A stretch of 64,000 bases of DNA from Avena insularis (lineage: Eukaryota > Streptophyta > Magnoliopsida > Poales > Poaceae), in NCBI GenBank assembly GCA_023614405.1, contig CM042688.1, positions 73,084,253 through 73,148,252 of the forward strand, read 5' to 3'. Numbering within the stretch: the stretch's first letter is position 1; each line of letters opens with the position of its first letter. The notes under the pieces are model-generated. The model was not told where the DNA came from and did no database searches. It saw only the letters and a list, made by a program, of their open reading frames with translations. The translations under genes and the position numbers were made by a program. Of the stretch, positions 50,301 through 60,915 are shown in pieces.

Positions 50301-52928
50301 ATGTGTGTTCTTTTCCACAAACAACTTATGGATCAACCAGTGGTCATTGCATATGTGTTCTTTTCACAAACCACATGTGGACCCACTAGAGTCATTGCAT
50401 GTGTGTTCTTATACTAACACTAGCACTAGAGTCATTGCATGTGTGTTCTATCCACAAACCACACATGGATCCACCACTGTCATTGCATGTGTGTTCTTTC
50501 CACAAACCACACATGGATCAACCAGTGGTCATTGCATGTGTGTTATTTTCCACAAACCACACATGGATCAACCAGTGGTCATTGCATGAGTGTTCTTTTC
50601 CACAAACCACACATGGATCCACCAGTGGTCATTGCATGTGTGTTCTTTCCACAAACCACATATGGATCAACCAGAGTCATTGCATTTGTGTTCTTTCCAC
50701 TAACCACATGGATCCATTTGAGTAATTGCATGTGTTATACTAAAACCACAAACCAGCACTAGAGTCATTGCATGTGTGTTCTTTCCAAACCACACATGGA
50801 TCCACTAGACTCATTGCATGTGTGTTCTTTTCCACAAACAACTTATGGATCAACCAGTGGTCATTGCATATGTGTTCTTTTCACAAACCACATGTGGACC
50901 CACTAGAGTCATTGCATGTGTGTTCTTATACTAAAGCTAGCACTAGAGTCATTGCATGTGTGTGCTATCCACAAACCACAAATGGATCAACCACTATCAT
51001 TGCATGTGTGTTCTTTCCACAAACCACACATGGATCAACCACTAGAGTCATTGCATGTGTGTTCTTATACTAGAACCAACACTAGAGTCATTGCATGTGT
51101 GTTCTTTTCACAAACCACACATGGATCCACCACTGTCATTGCATGTGTGTTATTTCCACAAACCACATGTGGACCCACTAGAGTCATTGCATGTGTGTTC
51201 TTATACTAAAGCTAGCACTAGAGTCGTTGCATGTGTGTTCTATCCACAAACCATACATGGATCCACCACTGTCATTGCATGTGTGTTCTTTTCACAAACC
51301 ACACATGGATCCACCACTGTCATTGTATGTGTGTTCTTTCCACAAACCACACATGGATCAACCAGTGGTCATTGCATGTGTGTTCTTTTCACAAACCACA
51401 CATGGATCAACCAGAGTCATTGCATTTGTGTTCTTTCCACAAACCACATATGGATCCATTTGAGTAATTGCATGTTTGTTCTTATACTAAAACCACAAAC
51501 CAGCACTAGAGTCATTGCATGTGTGTTCTTTTCCACAAACCACACATGGATCCACTAGACTCATTGCATGTGTGTTCTTTTCCACAAACAACTTATGGAT
51601 CAACCAGTGGTCATTGCATATGTGTTCTTTTCACAAACCACATGTGGACCCACTAGAGTCATTGCATGTGTGTTCTTATACTAAAGCTAGCACTAGAGTC
51701 ATTGCATGTGTGTTCTATCCACAAACCATACATGGATCCACAACTGTCATTGCATGTGTGTTCTTTTCACAAACCACACATGGATCAACCACTGTCATTG
51801 TATGTGTGTTCTTTCCACAAACCACACATGGATCAACCAGTGGTCATTGCATGTGTGTTCTTTTCCACAAACCACACATGGATCAACCAGTGGTCATTGC
51901 ATGTGTGTTCTTTTCCACAAACCACACATGGATCCACCAGTGGTCATTGCATGTGTTATCTTTCCACAAACCACATATGGATCAACCAGAGTCATTGCAT
52001 GTGTGTTCTTTCCACAAACCACATATGGATCCATTTGAGTAATTGCATGTTTGTTCTTATACTAAAACCACAAACCAGCACTAGAGTCATTGCATGTGTG
52101 TTCTTTTCCACAAACCACACATGGATCCACTAGACTCATTGCATGTGTGTTCTTTTCCTCAAACAACTTATGGATCAACCAGTGGTCATTGCATGTGTGT
52201 TCTTTTCACAAACCACATGTGGACCCACTAGAGTCATTGCATGTGTGTTCTTATACTAAAGCTAGCACTAGAGTCATTGCATGTGTGTTCTATCCACAAA
52301 CCACACATGGATCAACCACTATCATTGCATGTGTGTTCTTTCCACAAACCACACATGGATCAACCACTAGAGTCATTGCATGTGTGTTCTTATACTAGAA
52401 CCAACACTAGAGTCATTGCATGTGTGTTCTTTTCACAAACCACACATGGATCCACCACTGTCATTGCATGTGTGTTATTTCCACAAACCACATGTGGACC
52501 CACTAGAGTCATTGCATGTGTGTTCTTATACTAACACTAGCACTAGAGTCATTGCATGTGTGTTCTATCCACAAACCACACACGGATCCACCACTGTCAT
52601 TGCATGTGTGTTCTTTCCACAAACCACACATGGATCAACCAGTGGTCATTGCATGTGTGTTCTTTTCCACAAACCACACATGGATCAACCAGTGGTCATT
52701 GCATGAGTGTTCTTTTCCACAAACCACACATGGATCCACTAGTGGTCATTGCATGTGTGTTCTTTCCACAAACCACATATGGATCAACCAGAGTCATTGC
52801 ATTTGTGTTCTTTCCACTAACCACATATCGATCCATTTGAGTAATTGCATGTTCGTTCTTATACTAAAACCACAAACCAGCACTAGAGTCATTGCATGTG
52901 TGTTCTTTTCCACAAACCACACATGGAT
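44400..52928. repeat. Higher-order repeat of about 3.54 kb (about 2.4 copies)
   Basis: Landmarks at 44440, 45015 and 46107 recur at 47983, 48558 and 49650 (offset 3543), and again at 51515 and 52090 (offset 3532). Sequence identity between copies is very high. A 1415-bp sub-duplication lies inside (45441 to 46856; 45817 to 47232). This is the youngest part of the array. Confidence 0.85.
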
Positions 52929-55900
52929 TGTAACATCCCAAAAATCAAGTTTCAAAAACTCATTCATTTCATTCTTTGCATCATTCATCCATTTAGGGTT
53001 TTTCTCAAAATCATTTAGAAACACAAACTTTGGCTATGATTTCATGTGGGCAATTTATCTCAATTGGTCAACACCCTTTGGGATTTGATTGTCCATGATC
53101 TTGTTTGCTTGCCTCCATGGTTGGAAAGATTAGAAGTAGCATTTAAACCCAAGATTCCAAATTTAGAAATATTTTATAAACCCTATTCCAAATATTTGCA
53201 ACTAGAGCAAATCTCTGTTTATTTTGAAACCCAAGCTTGACCAAGCCTTTGCAAGGTAACCACTAGGTTAATTGATTGTTCTTGAACCTACAGAACCCTG
53301 CAAAAATCCCCAAAGAAGTTTGAATTCAAAAGGATTTGAATTCATATCAAATTCTATCCAGAAAATAGAATTAGAAAAAGAAAAAGCTTAAAGAAAAGAA
53401 AAAGACCGCGCGGCCAGAATCTGGCGCCTAGCAATGATGAAGCCCAACAAGCCCACCCGGGACCTCCTTTTCCTTCTCACACGCTGAGCACACGCGAATG
53501 ACGCCGACAGCCGACACCCCACTCCGCGCCTCGCCGACAGCGGGACCTTCCACGCCAAGATCGTCTTCCCCGCCTCCGACGACTCGATCTCCGCTGACCG
53601 TTGCCGCAGTGATGCCGGGAGTAATTGGGCATTAATCGACGGGCGTTTCCTGTCGAGCATCTGGCTATAAGACCCCTCTCGACGCGATCATTTTCCCCAA
53701 ACACCTCGCTCGCTCGCCACCAGTCGTCCTCAATCCACTTTGCACCGCCATGATGAGCCTCTCCGGCGATCGATTCCGGTGAGCCTAGTGACCCCCTATG
53801 CCTCTCGTTCTTACAATCTGACTCAGCATGTCTTTGCGCATCTCCTGACCTCACTAGTCTATCCTGTACTGCCCCAGGTCGCCGGTTCCACCTGACACCG
53901 CGAGCACCGACGGCGACATCAACTCCGACAAGTTTTCCCGGTAGGTACAGACCGCCCCTCGCCTTCCCGTTCATGCTCACTACTCTGCCTTGACCCTGTG
54001 AACCTAACCGTGTCATTATCTTGCCTTGGGGTGATTCACAGTGACGTCCCCAAGACCACCCGACGCAACCCGCCGCGCCAAGAACTCCGTGAGCAATCGC
54101 AACCTTGTCCGAGCGCCCTTGACCAACCGCAGTACGACGAAGCTTCGCGTGACCTCCTGAGCCCGGGTGAGCTACTCGATCTCACTTACCTCCTGCATCG
54201 CAACATCGTCGATCGGCGATTCGCCGCCGGTAGCCACCAAGCCCGCCGCCATCTGTGGCCAGGCAGTAGTAGCCGTTAGATCTGCATCGTAGCGCTAGGA
54301 TAGATTCACTTAACCCGAAGCGGTACGCGATCTGAGCCGCACCTGCCCCTTTAGATCCAGCGGTCTGTATCGCTCGATCCAGACGAACCGGTACGGGCGA
54401 ATAAAAACATGACGCGTGGCTAGGTTGATCTGAAAATAGAATTTAAAACAGATTTTGATCCAGATTTCAAATGCCTATATCTTTTGAATCCCACGTTAGA
54501 ATTTTGCAAACTTTATACCGTTGGATTCAGAAAAACAAGACCTTTCTGCCTATCCTTTTTGTTTAGCAAATAGTAGCCATTAGATGTGCTAAAATTGCAG
54601 AGACTTGTTTGAGGCCTTTTTGAGTATAGATTTAGTTTAGTATTTTGTTTTAGGGTTATTTAAGTTGTCTTGGCTATTTTGTGACTTGTTTAGTTTCTGT
54701 ATTCATGCACTTGCTTGGTGGAGTTTTCAAAAATCATCACTTGGTAGATTCATGCATGCATGCATTCATACTATTTCTTGTTTGTATATACTTGTGTGTA
54801 ATTTTGTGCTACAACTTTGTGTGTAGATTTTGCTAGTGATTGTGATTGTGACGAGTGCTACTCTCCACACTACCAAGGCAAGTGATATCATCATGAATAT
54901 TCCATTCCTATATTTTATTTATGCATTAGTAATATTTTTCTAAGTATAGGACTTGCATGGTTATTTGCCAAGAACAAGCTATGCTTTGGGAAAACCTATT
55001 AGGTGAAGCCTTAGTGAAAATTTCCTAAGTCTAGATTCCTATTACTATCATGCTTAGCCTAGCTACTAGAAAACAAGGGTGGTTTATATATTCACTATGG
55101 AAAAATTTCTAAGTCTAAGGACTTATGTTTTTGTAAAATAAAACAACTAAGTTAATGAACCACCTAGGTGGAATGGAAGGAATGGCTTATGTTGAGTGGT
55201 TCACAAGGCCAGGGATTGGCTTGTGTATCTCACTTGTGGATGGCCACCCAGGAAACAAAGAGATTTGAGATGTCTAATGTTGAGAGGCTTCAAGTGCAAC
55301 CACTTGGCATTATGGGCTCTGCCATGATCTTAGGATGCTGGAACTTAGCCTTTTGGACAGTGGGTGGTAGATGGGATGATAGGTTGGAACGCGTCCATTT
55401 GACTAAGGAAAGGCTACTGAAGGATCATCCTTGGGAAACCAAGGCTTGTGGGGAAAGTGCACCACCTCTGCAGAGTGTAAAACCTAAGTACTTAGCCATG
55501 TCCCTGGTAAAGGACAATTTGAGCATCAAGACATGGAAACTTCAAGAATCTCATCACTCCAATTTCTAAATAAAACTTGTGGGTGAACAAAGGGATAAAA
55601 GGATCTTTAGTCATTGATTGCTAGATGCCTTGAGTGGATCTAGAGTCTTTGTTTGATAGATGCCTTGGGTGTTTTTGCCAAGTAAATCTTCAGTCCTTGA
55701 TTAGTAGATGCCTTGAGTGGATCTTCAGTCTTGGATTGGAAGATGTCTTGGAAAGTTTTTGCCAAACAAAAACTTAGTATTTTCAAAAGTTAAGGAAAAA
55801 TCTATTTTGAGCAATGCAAGCCTAAGCTCCACCAGCCAAAAGCATATAGTATTATAGTCCACTTATATTATACTAAGGTATCACTTGCCAATACTATTCC

Positions 55901-56212
55901 AAAGTATTGACCCTTGTGGCTGTAACTTATGATGTTGCAGTTACTCGATGATGATTAGGAGTCATGAGTCTACACTCAACATGCTTGCCTGTGGCACATG
56001 AAGATGAAGACTTATGTTTATTTACTTATTCCATAAACTCTTGTACTAGGCCTTTGGCCATGAGTTGTAAAGACTATGTTTTATCTCTGGAATGACTGTA
56101 ATAAACGACCTTTGTTTCTGTGTACTTCATCTTAAACTGTGGATGCTAGCAATGATCCAGGGACTAGCATTGCAATCACAGGATCTTTTCCTTTAATAAG
56201 GAGGATCTTACA
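52929..56212 (+). repeat. 5' LTR, 3284 bp
   Basis: Begins TGTAACATCCC and ends 'gaggatcttaca', so the termini form TGTAA/TTACA. The same start recurs at 62467. The left third carries a TATA-like site and splice-like signals; 54290-56210 is AT-rich without genes (a 133-codon frame at 55168-55569 has no known relatives by eye). Confidence 0.9.
53664..53672 (+). promoter_or_regulatory. LTR promoter (TATA-like)
   Basis: 'gctataaga' occurs about 735 bp into the LTR and again at the matching place in the 3' LTR (near 63180). It is the best candidate for the U3 promoter. Confidence 0.5.
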
Positions 56213-56214
56213 GA

Positions 56215-56226
56215 TGGTATCGAGCA
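56215..56226 (+). other. Primer-binding site (tRNA-Met type)
   Basis: 'tggtatcgagca' begins 2 bp after the LTR end, close to the usual initiator-Met tRNA complement TGGTATCAGAGC with one missing base. Confidence 0.75.
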
Positions 56227-56354
56227 CCTTTGTGTTGCCTGTAGGATTATGACCCTAGGATTGGAAACCACTAAGGAAAATTTTAACTTCTTCTACACTT
56301 GTCTATTCTTCTCGTAAACTTTTCTAATCTTCTCATTCTCATCTCTATTTGTAG

Positions 56355-56624
56355 ATGAACTCCGTCAACGAAGCCGTGAAGAAAGGACCACTCATGACCA
56401 TGACCTTGGAGTGTGAGACTGAGTTTCCCAAGATTCTCAAGGACCTCATGGAAACCATGGGAATACATGGTGCAGCAGTGTACAAAGGCTTTCCAGTGAT
56501 GGAAGATGAAGAGGAGTATTGGTGGGTGCAACTTCACTTGTACAAGAATAAGGAAGACAACCACAAAGAAAAAGGCTTCTGCATGTACACCAACACTTTT
56601 AGGCACACCACATTCTTTGAGTGA
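56355..56624 (+). CDS. Retrotransposon leader ORF of unknown function
   Basis: An 89-residue ORF from ATG at 56355, between PBS and gag. It is acidic and aromatic ('EDEEEYWWVQLHLY') and resembles no gag or pol domain known to me. The following 56627-57047 region has no clear frame. It may be the start of a longer accessory gene. Confidence 0.45.
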   Translation: MNSVNEAVKKGPLMTMTLECETEFPKILKDLMETMGIHGAAVYKGFPVMEDEEEYWWVQLHLYKNKEDNHKEKGFCMYTNTFRHTTFFE

Positions 56625-57047
56625 AAAGAAGCGACTTGGAAGACTATCAAGAACTAAGTGCTAGAGTCAAGTGCAAGATGCTCACCCTCCAAAAAGACTT
56701 AGAGAAAGAAGGAACATACCCAAGAGTTGGAAGTCACCAACCAATCCTTAAGAGATATTATAGACTTAGTGATAGAAGCATGTGAACAAGATAGGGTGAT
56801 TGCCGCTAGGAACATTGTGTTAGCCACCAGATCCAATGAGATAGGATTGTAAGCGCACTTCGTTAGTTGACCACCACCTATCACCTTATTTTCCAAAATA
56901 AGACCTTAAATAAGTTTGAACCTTGGTTGATGTAATGGATTTATGTATGCATGACTTGTGTGATTTATGTGTTCCATGGTTATGCTTGAATGTTTGTCTT
57001 GTTTAATTTAAATTTGTGTTGTTCTAACTTTTCAATCTTATAAATAG

Positions 57048-57840
57048 ATGCCTATTGCCATCAGCACTTTTGAGGAGTTCCAGGCTACCCTTTTTGGTCC
57101 TCGAATCGTAGAGCTTAATACTTTACTCGATCTCACTCTTCCTATCATTACGGTGCACCCACTCACCAAGTTTGAGAGGAAGGACCTTTGGGGCTTCAAG
57201 GTGAACCAGCCGGGGCCTTGTGAGCCTACTACGGAGGCCATCGTCTTCAAGCTTATGCACGATGTGAGGAGAGAGGCATGGAGGTTGTCATGCAGGATCT
57301 GATAGGACTGTTAGGCGTCACTCCGACAGGTTAGAGGCACTCACTTCCACGCTTTGGAAGGCGTGATGATGACGGAGAGTCCATTGACTTTGAGGACGAC
57401 TCGAGGGTCACAGCAGAGCCGATACGCCTATACCTCCAGGACCTAGAGACTCTTATTAGGCACGTGGATACCGATAGGACCAACGTCATGCTTAGTAATG
57501 ACGAGCTCCAGGTGCAACTTGAGAAGGACAAGCTCTTCAAGCAAGAGACGAGATAGTCAAGGAGATGGAGGCAAAGTTCGAGACCCAAGACCGTAAGTTC
57601 AAGAGTCAAGAGAAGCGTGTCCAGGATAGGAACAAGAGGATTCGTGATATGACCGAGGAACTACAGTCCAAGGACTTCGAGTTAGAGCAGCAGCAGACAG
57701 TGATTGAGAGGCTTCGTTCCCAGAAGAGGGCTCTCAAGGCCAAGATCGACTCTTTGACCACTACCATCGAGGAGAACAAGACCGCAATGGAGAACGCAGG
57801 TCTTACCTTTGTCGAGGAGGAGATTGATGTTGACGAGTAG
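57048..57840 (+). pseudogene. Retrotransposon accessory coiled-coil ORF (broken)
   Basis: Starts at ATG 57048 ('MPIAISTFEEFQATLFGPR'), stops at 57300, and resumes in other phases to a coiled-coil segment at 57565-57840 with heptad-like Lys/Glu/Gln-rich sequence ('LQSKDFELEQQQTVIERL'), ending at 57840. A frameshift near 57555 and a stop separate the parts. It precedes gag, so it is an extra ORF not found in minimal gypsy elements. Similar coiled-coil leader ORFs exist in some grass retrotransposons; function unknown. Confidence 0.55.
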
Positions 57841-58071
57841 ATTTGACTACTCAGTTATCTTTATTTACCGCACTTGTTATTTATGAACTTATTGTTGGAC
57901 CATCCGACATGTGGATGGCTTGCCACTTGTATGTTTGTACTTTGAGATTTTGTTATCTTGTTGTTTAGTTTTATCCATGTGTTGCTTGCTATGTGTTTGC
58001 TTGTGTAATGTATTGTGCATAAATCATGTAAGGGTATCTCATTCTTATCTCTATATGAATAAACCACAGAT

Positions 58072-59060
58072 GCCTCCCCGTCGCGCAAACACCAACCCCA
58101 ACATTACCCGGAAATGCAACAAATGATGAATGCTTGCAACACGACTTATGCAAATGATGGCGGCGTTCATCTAGAACCGAACAACAACAACAACAACAAC
58201 AACAACAATAACAACAATAACAACAACAACAACAACCTCCGGTTTTGATATGCTTACCAGATTTCTGCGTCTGAGGCCAGCAAAGTTTTCAGGAACGACT
58301 GATCCAATGGTGGCCAATGATTGGCTACGTTCTGTGAACAAAGACTTAGTGACCGTAGGATGCACAGATGCTGAAAAGGTCGGGTTTGGCACATCTCATT
58401 GGAAGGACCAGCCGCCGCATGGTGGGACAATTTCAGTTACCACGCCTATTGATGAGGTGACTTGGGCTATATTTGAAGATGGCTTTCGTACTACTCATAT
58501 CTCACGGTATGATGAGCACGAAAAGAAGGAATTTCACAACTGAAGCGCGCCACCACAGCGTGGCTGAATACATCGAAGAGTTCAACAATCTGGCGCTATG
58601 CACCGGATGAGGTTGACGATGCCAAAAGGAAGGAAAAGTTTCTAGAAGGCTTGAATGATGAGCTAAATCTGCAAATGCGTGGCGTATGTTCCAACTTATC
58701 AGTCACTGTGTGACAAGGCTGTTATTGTGGAGAATAAAATGAAGCAAGTCGAGAGTAGGAAGAGGAAACACTCCGACAAGCACAGCTCGGGATCATCTCA
58801 TAAACGATCTCACCATGATGATAGTGTCAGCTCAGGATCCCACAAGCATGAGAAGTTTAACAAACACCACAATCACAACCGTCATGACAACAAGCATCAT
58901 CGCAGTCATGAAAATGATAAGTACAAGAACCACAAGAGTGGATATAAGAGCCACCACAGTGGAAGTTGAAGTCGACCTAAGACGGACATCGCCGGTCGAA
59001 TGCTACAAATGCAAGAAGTGGGGCATTATGCTAATAAGTGCCACGAAAAGAAAGTTTAAG
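58072..59060 (+). pseudogene. gag: gag (broken)
   Basis: Starts 'MPPRRANTNPN' at 58072, passes a (CAA/CAAT)n tract, then a capsid-like segment at 58250-58543 ('FLRLRPAKFSGTTDPMV'), a Lys/His/Ser-rich basic region (58740-58970), and a CCHC zinc knuckle beginning 'CYKCKKWG' near 59000. The knuckle is split by a 1-base frameshift between its second Cys and its His. Stops and frameshifts occur at about 58125, 58240, 58543 and 58970. Confidence 0.8.
58179..58237 (+). repeat. CAA-type microsatellite in gag
   Basis: A run of 'aac'/'aat' triplets, about 59 bp, would encode poly-Asn in the gag frame. The polyvaline frame on the opposite strand is an artefact. Confidence 0.9.
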
Positions 59061-59105
59061 GACCTAACAAGCCAAATCCTTTTCAGAAAGGACAGGTTAA
59101 CCACA

Positions 59106-59522
59106 TCAATGTGGAGGAGGTCTTTGAAGAGCCTGATGCAGTTGCTGGTAAGTTTAGACTCAATTCCATCTCAGCATTTGTACTCTTTGACCTTTGGTGC
59201 ATCTCATTCATTCATATCTAAAGCATTTGTCGAAAGAAATGAACTACCGGTAGAAACCATTGGGTGTCCTATAAGAGTAAGTTCTCCTGGTGGAGAAATG
59301 ATAGTAAACTCAGGATGCCATGACCTAGTCATAGAGTTTGGAAAACATAAGTTTCCAGTGAACCTAATAATCCTAAATTCCCAAGGATTGGATGTGATTT
59401 TGGGAATGGATTGGATGACTAAATATGAGGGAGTACTAGATTGTGCAAATCATACAGTTTCACTCACAACTGAAGGTAAGAGGATAATATTCAAGTCCAA
59501 CTTTAAATCAAAAGGAAGCTGA
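59106..59522 (+). pseudogene. pol: Retrotransposon aspartic protease (active site disrupted)
   Basis: Pepsin-like retroviral protease segment with 'GASHSFISKAFVE' and 'GLDVILGMDWMTKYEGVLD'. The catalytic Asp that should precede 'GAS' is lost in this frame: the local read is 'SLTFGASHS' because of a small indel near 59193. Continuous with gag on the plus strand. Confidence 0.75.
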
Positions 59523-59555
59523 ATTCTCTTAAGGGGTTAGCATGGACAGTGCCAA

Positions 59556-60330
59556 TTGTGTGTGAGTATCCGGATGTGTTCGGAAGAATTACAGAATGCC
59601 ACAGATAGAGATGTGGAGTTTATAATAGATTTGGTACCAGGTTCGGACCAAGGGCAAAGGCCTTATAAAATGTCGGTTGTGAACTTAAAGAACTCAAGAA
59701 ACAACTTGGAGAACAATTGCGAGAAAGGATTCATCCAGCCAAGTTCTTCATCTTGGGGAGCTCCGGTTTGTTCGTAGAAAAGAGATAGAACTCAAAGACT
59801 ATGCATAGATTACCGTTCTCTCAACGAGGTAACCATCAAGAACAAATATCCTTTGCCAAGAATCAATGACTTGTTTGATCAGCTAGAAGGAGCTTGTGTG
59901 TTCTCAAAGATTGATCTTCGGTCAGGCTATTTTCAACTCAAAATAAGAGAGCAAGACATACCTAAAACAGCCTTCACCACAAGGTATGGATTGTATGAGT
60001 ACACGGTGATGCCTTTTGGGTTAACCAACGCTCCAGCATACTTCATGAATATGATGAATAAAGTGTTCATGGAATTTCTCGACAAGTTCGTTGTCGTTTT
60101 CATCGATGACATCTTAGTCTACTCCAAGAGCAAGGATGAACATGAAAGACATCTACGCTTGATACTTGAGAAACTAAGGGAACATAAGCTTTATGCCAAA
60201 TTCAGCAAGTGTGAGTTTTGGTTAGAGGAAGTTGGATTTCTTGGTCATGTTATGACAAAGGATGGTGTAGCAGTTGATCCTGCTAAGGTTTCAGTAAATG
60301 TAATGGGAATCTCCTAAGAATGTAAAAGAG
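59556..60330 (+). pseudogene. pol: Retrotransposon reverse transcriptase (frameshifted)
   Basis: RT palm and finger motifs: '[15 protein letters not shown]', '[16 protein letters not shown]', and the catalytic box '[10 protein letters not shown]' near 60093-60122. The N-terminal part (59556-59777) is in another frame and ends early; another shift occurs near 60300. The core motifs are intact, so this is recent damage or sequence error. Confidence 0.85.
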
Positions 60331-60890
60331 GTTCGTAGTTTCCTTGGTTTAGCAGGTTACTACAGAAGATTCATTGAAAAATTTTCTAAGGTTGCTAAAC
60401 CAATGACGAAATTGTTAAAGAAAGATAAGAAATTTGCTTGGTCTGAAGGTTGTGAACTCAGCTTTCAAGAACTAAAGAAGAGACTTGTGTCAGCACCAGT
60501 TCTGTGCCTACCAGATTTGGAAAAGGATTTCCAAGTATATTGTGATGCTTCTCATCAAGGATTAGGTGCCGTACTTATGCAAGGCGGAAAAGTTGTGGCT
60601 TATGCCTCGAGACAACTCAAAACTCATGAAGTAAATTATCCTACTCATGATTTAGAGTTAGTCATTGTCCATGCACTCAAAACATGGAGACACTACCTTT
60701 TGGGAAAAGCGTTGTGAAGTGTTCACCGAACATTAGAGCTTGAAATATATCTTCACCCAGAAGGAGATCAATATGAGACAAAGAAGATGGCTAGAACTTA
60801 TCAAGGATTACGACTTGAGTTTGCAATACCACCCTGGTAAAGCAAATGTAGTAGCAGATGCTCTAAGTCGTAAAGCGTTTGTAAATGGTC
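60331..60890 (+). pseudogene. pol: Retrotransposon RNase H (frameshifted)
   Basis: Contains '[20 protein letters not shown]' and '[20 protein letters not shown]', typical of Ty3/gypsy RNase H, and after a frameshift near 60715 the C-terminal '[16 protein letters not shown]' (60830-60877). Follows RT directly. Confidence 0.82.
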
Positions 60891-60915
60891 TTACCAAAGG
60901 TGAATTGCGGATGAC

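Larger units (their letters stand above)
34836..52928. repeat. 18-kb minisatellite array, units of 40-51 bp
   Basis: More than 350 head-to-tail units with the core 'gtcattgcatgtgtgttctt' followed by 'tccacaaaccacacatggat' and a variable end ('caaccactaga', 'caaccagtg', 'ccaccactgt'). Long units are 49-51 bp; a short form of 40 bp has 'atactaaaac' in place of the middle. Each long unit contains CATGTGTG and CACACATG, an 8-bp inverted repeat able to form a hairpin; 'ccacatgtgg' variants are fully palindromic. The plus strand is mostly stop-free in multiple phases because 51 is a multiple of 3, giving dozens of overlapping spurious ORFs ('HVCSFHKPHMDQPLESL'). The array begins after a unique sequence and ends mid-unit at the LTR of a retrotransposon. 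Not CRISPR: there are no unique spacers. Confidence 0.95.

Noticed and set aside
34836..52928. Dozens of overlapping plus-strand ORFs of 60-270 codons with repeated 'HKPHMDQP' peptides
   Set aside because: They follow from a stop-poor repeat with units near a multiple of 3, open in several phases at once. They lack unique domains.
34836..52928. CRISPR-like appearance of regular repeats
   Set aside because: There are no unique spacers; variable parts recur, units are directly tandem, and the genome is a plant.
55168..55569. 133-codon ORF in the 5' LTR
   Set aside because: No known domain, and LTR interiors are normally non-coding; the matching 3' LTR part lies outside the window, so it cannot be tested here.
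58171..58392. Polyvaline minus-strand ORF
   Set aside because: Reverse of the CAA microsatellite in gag.
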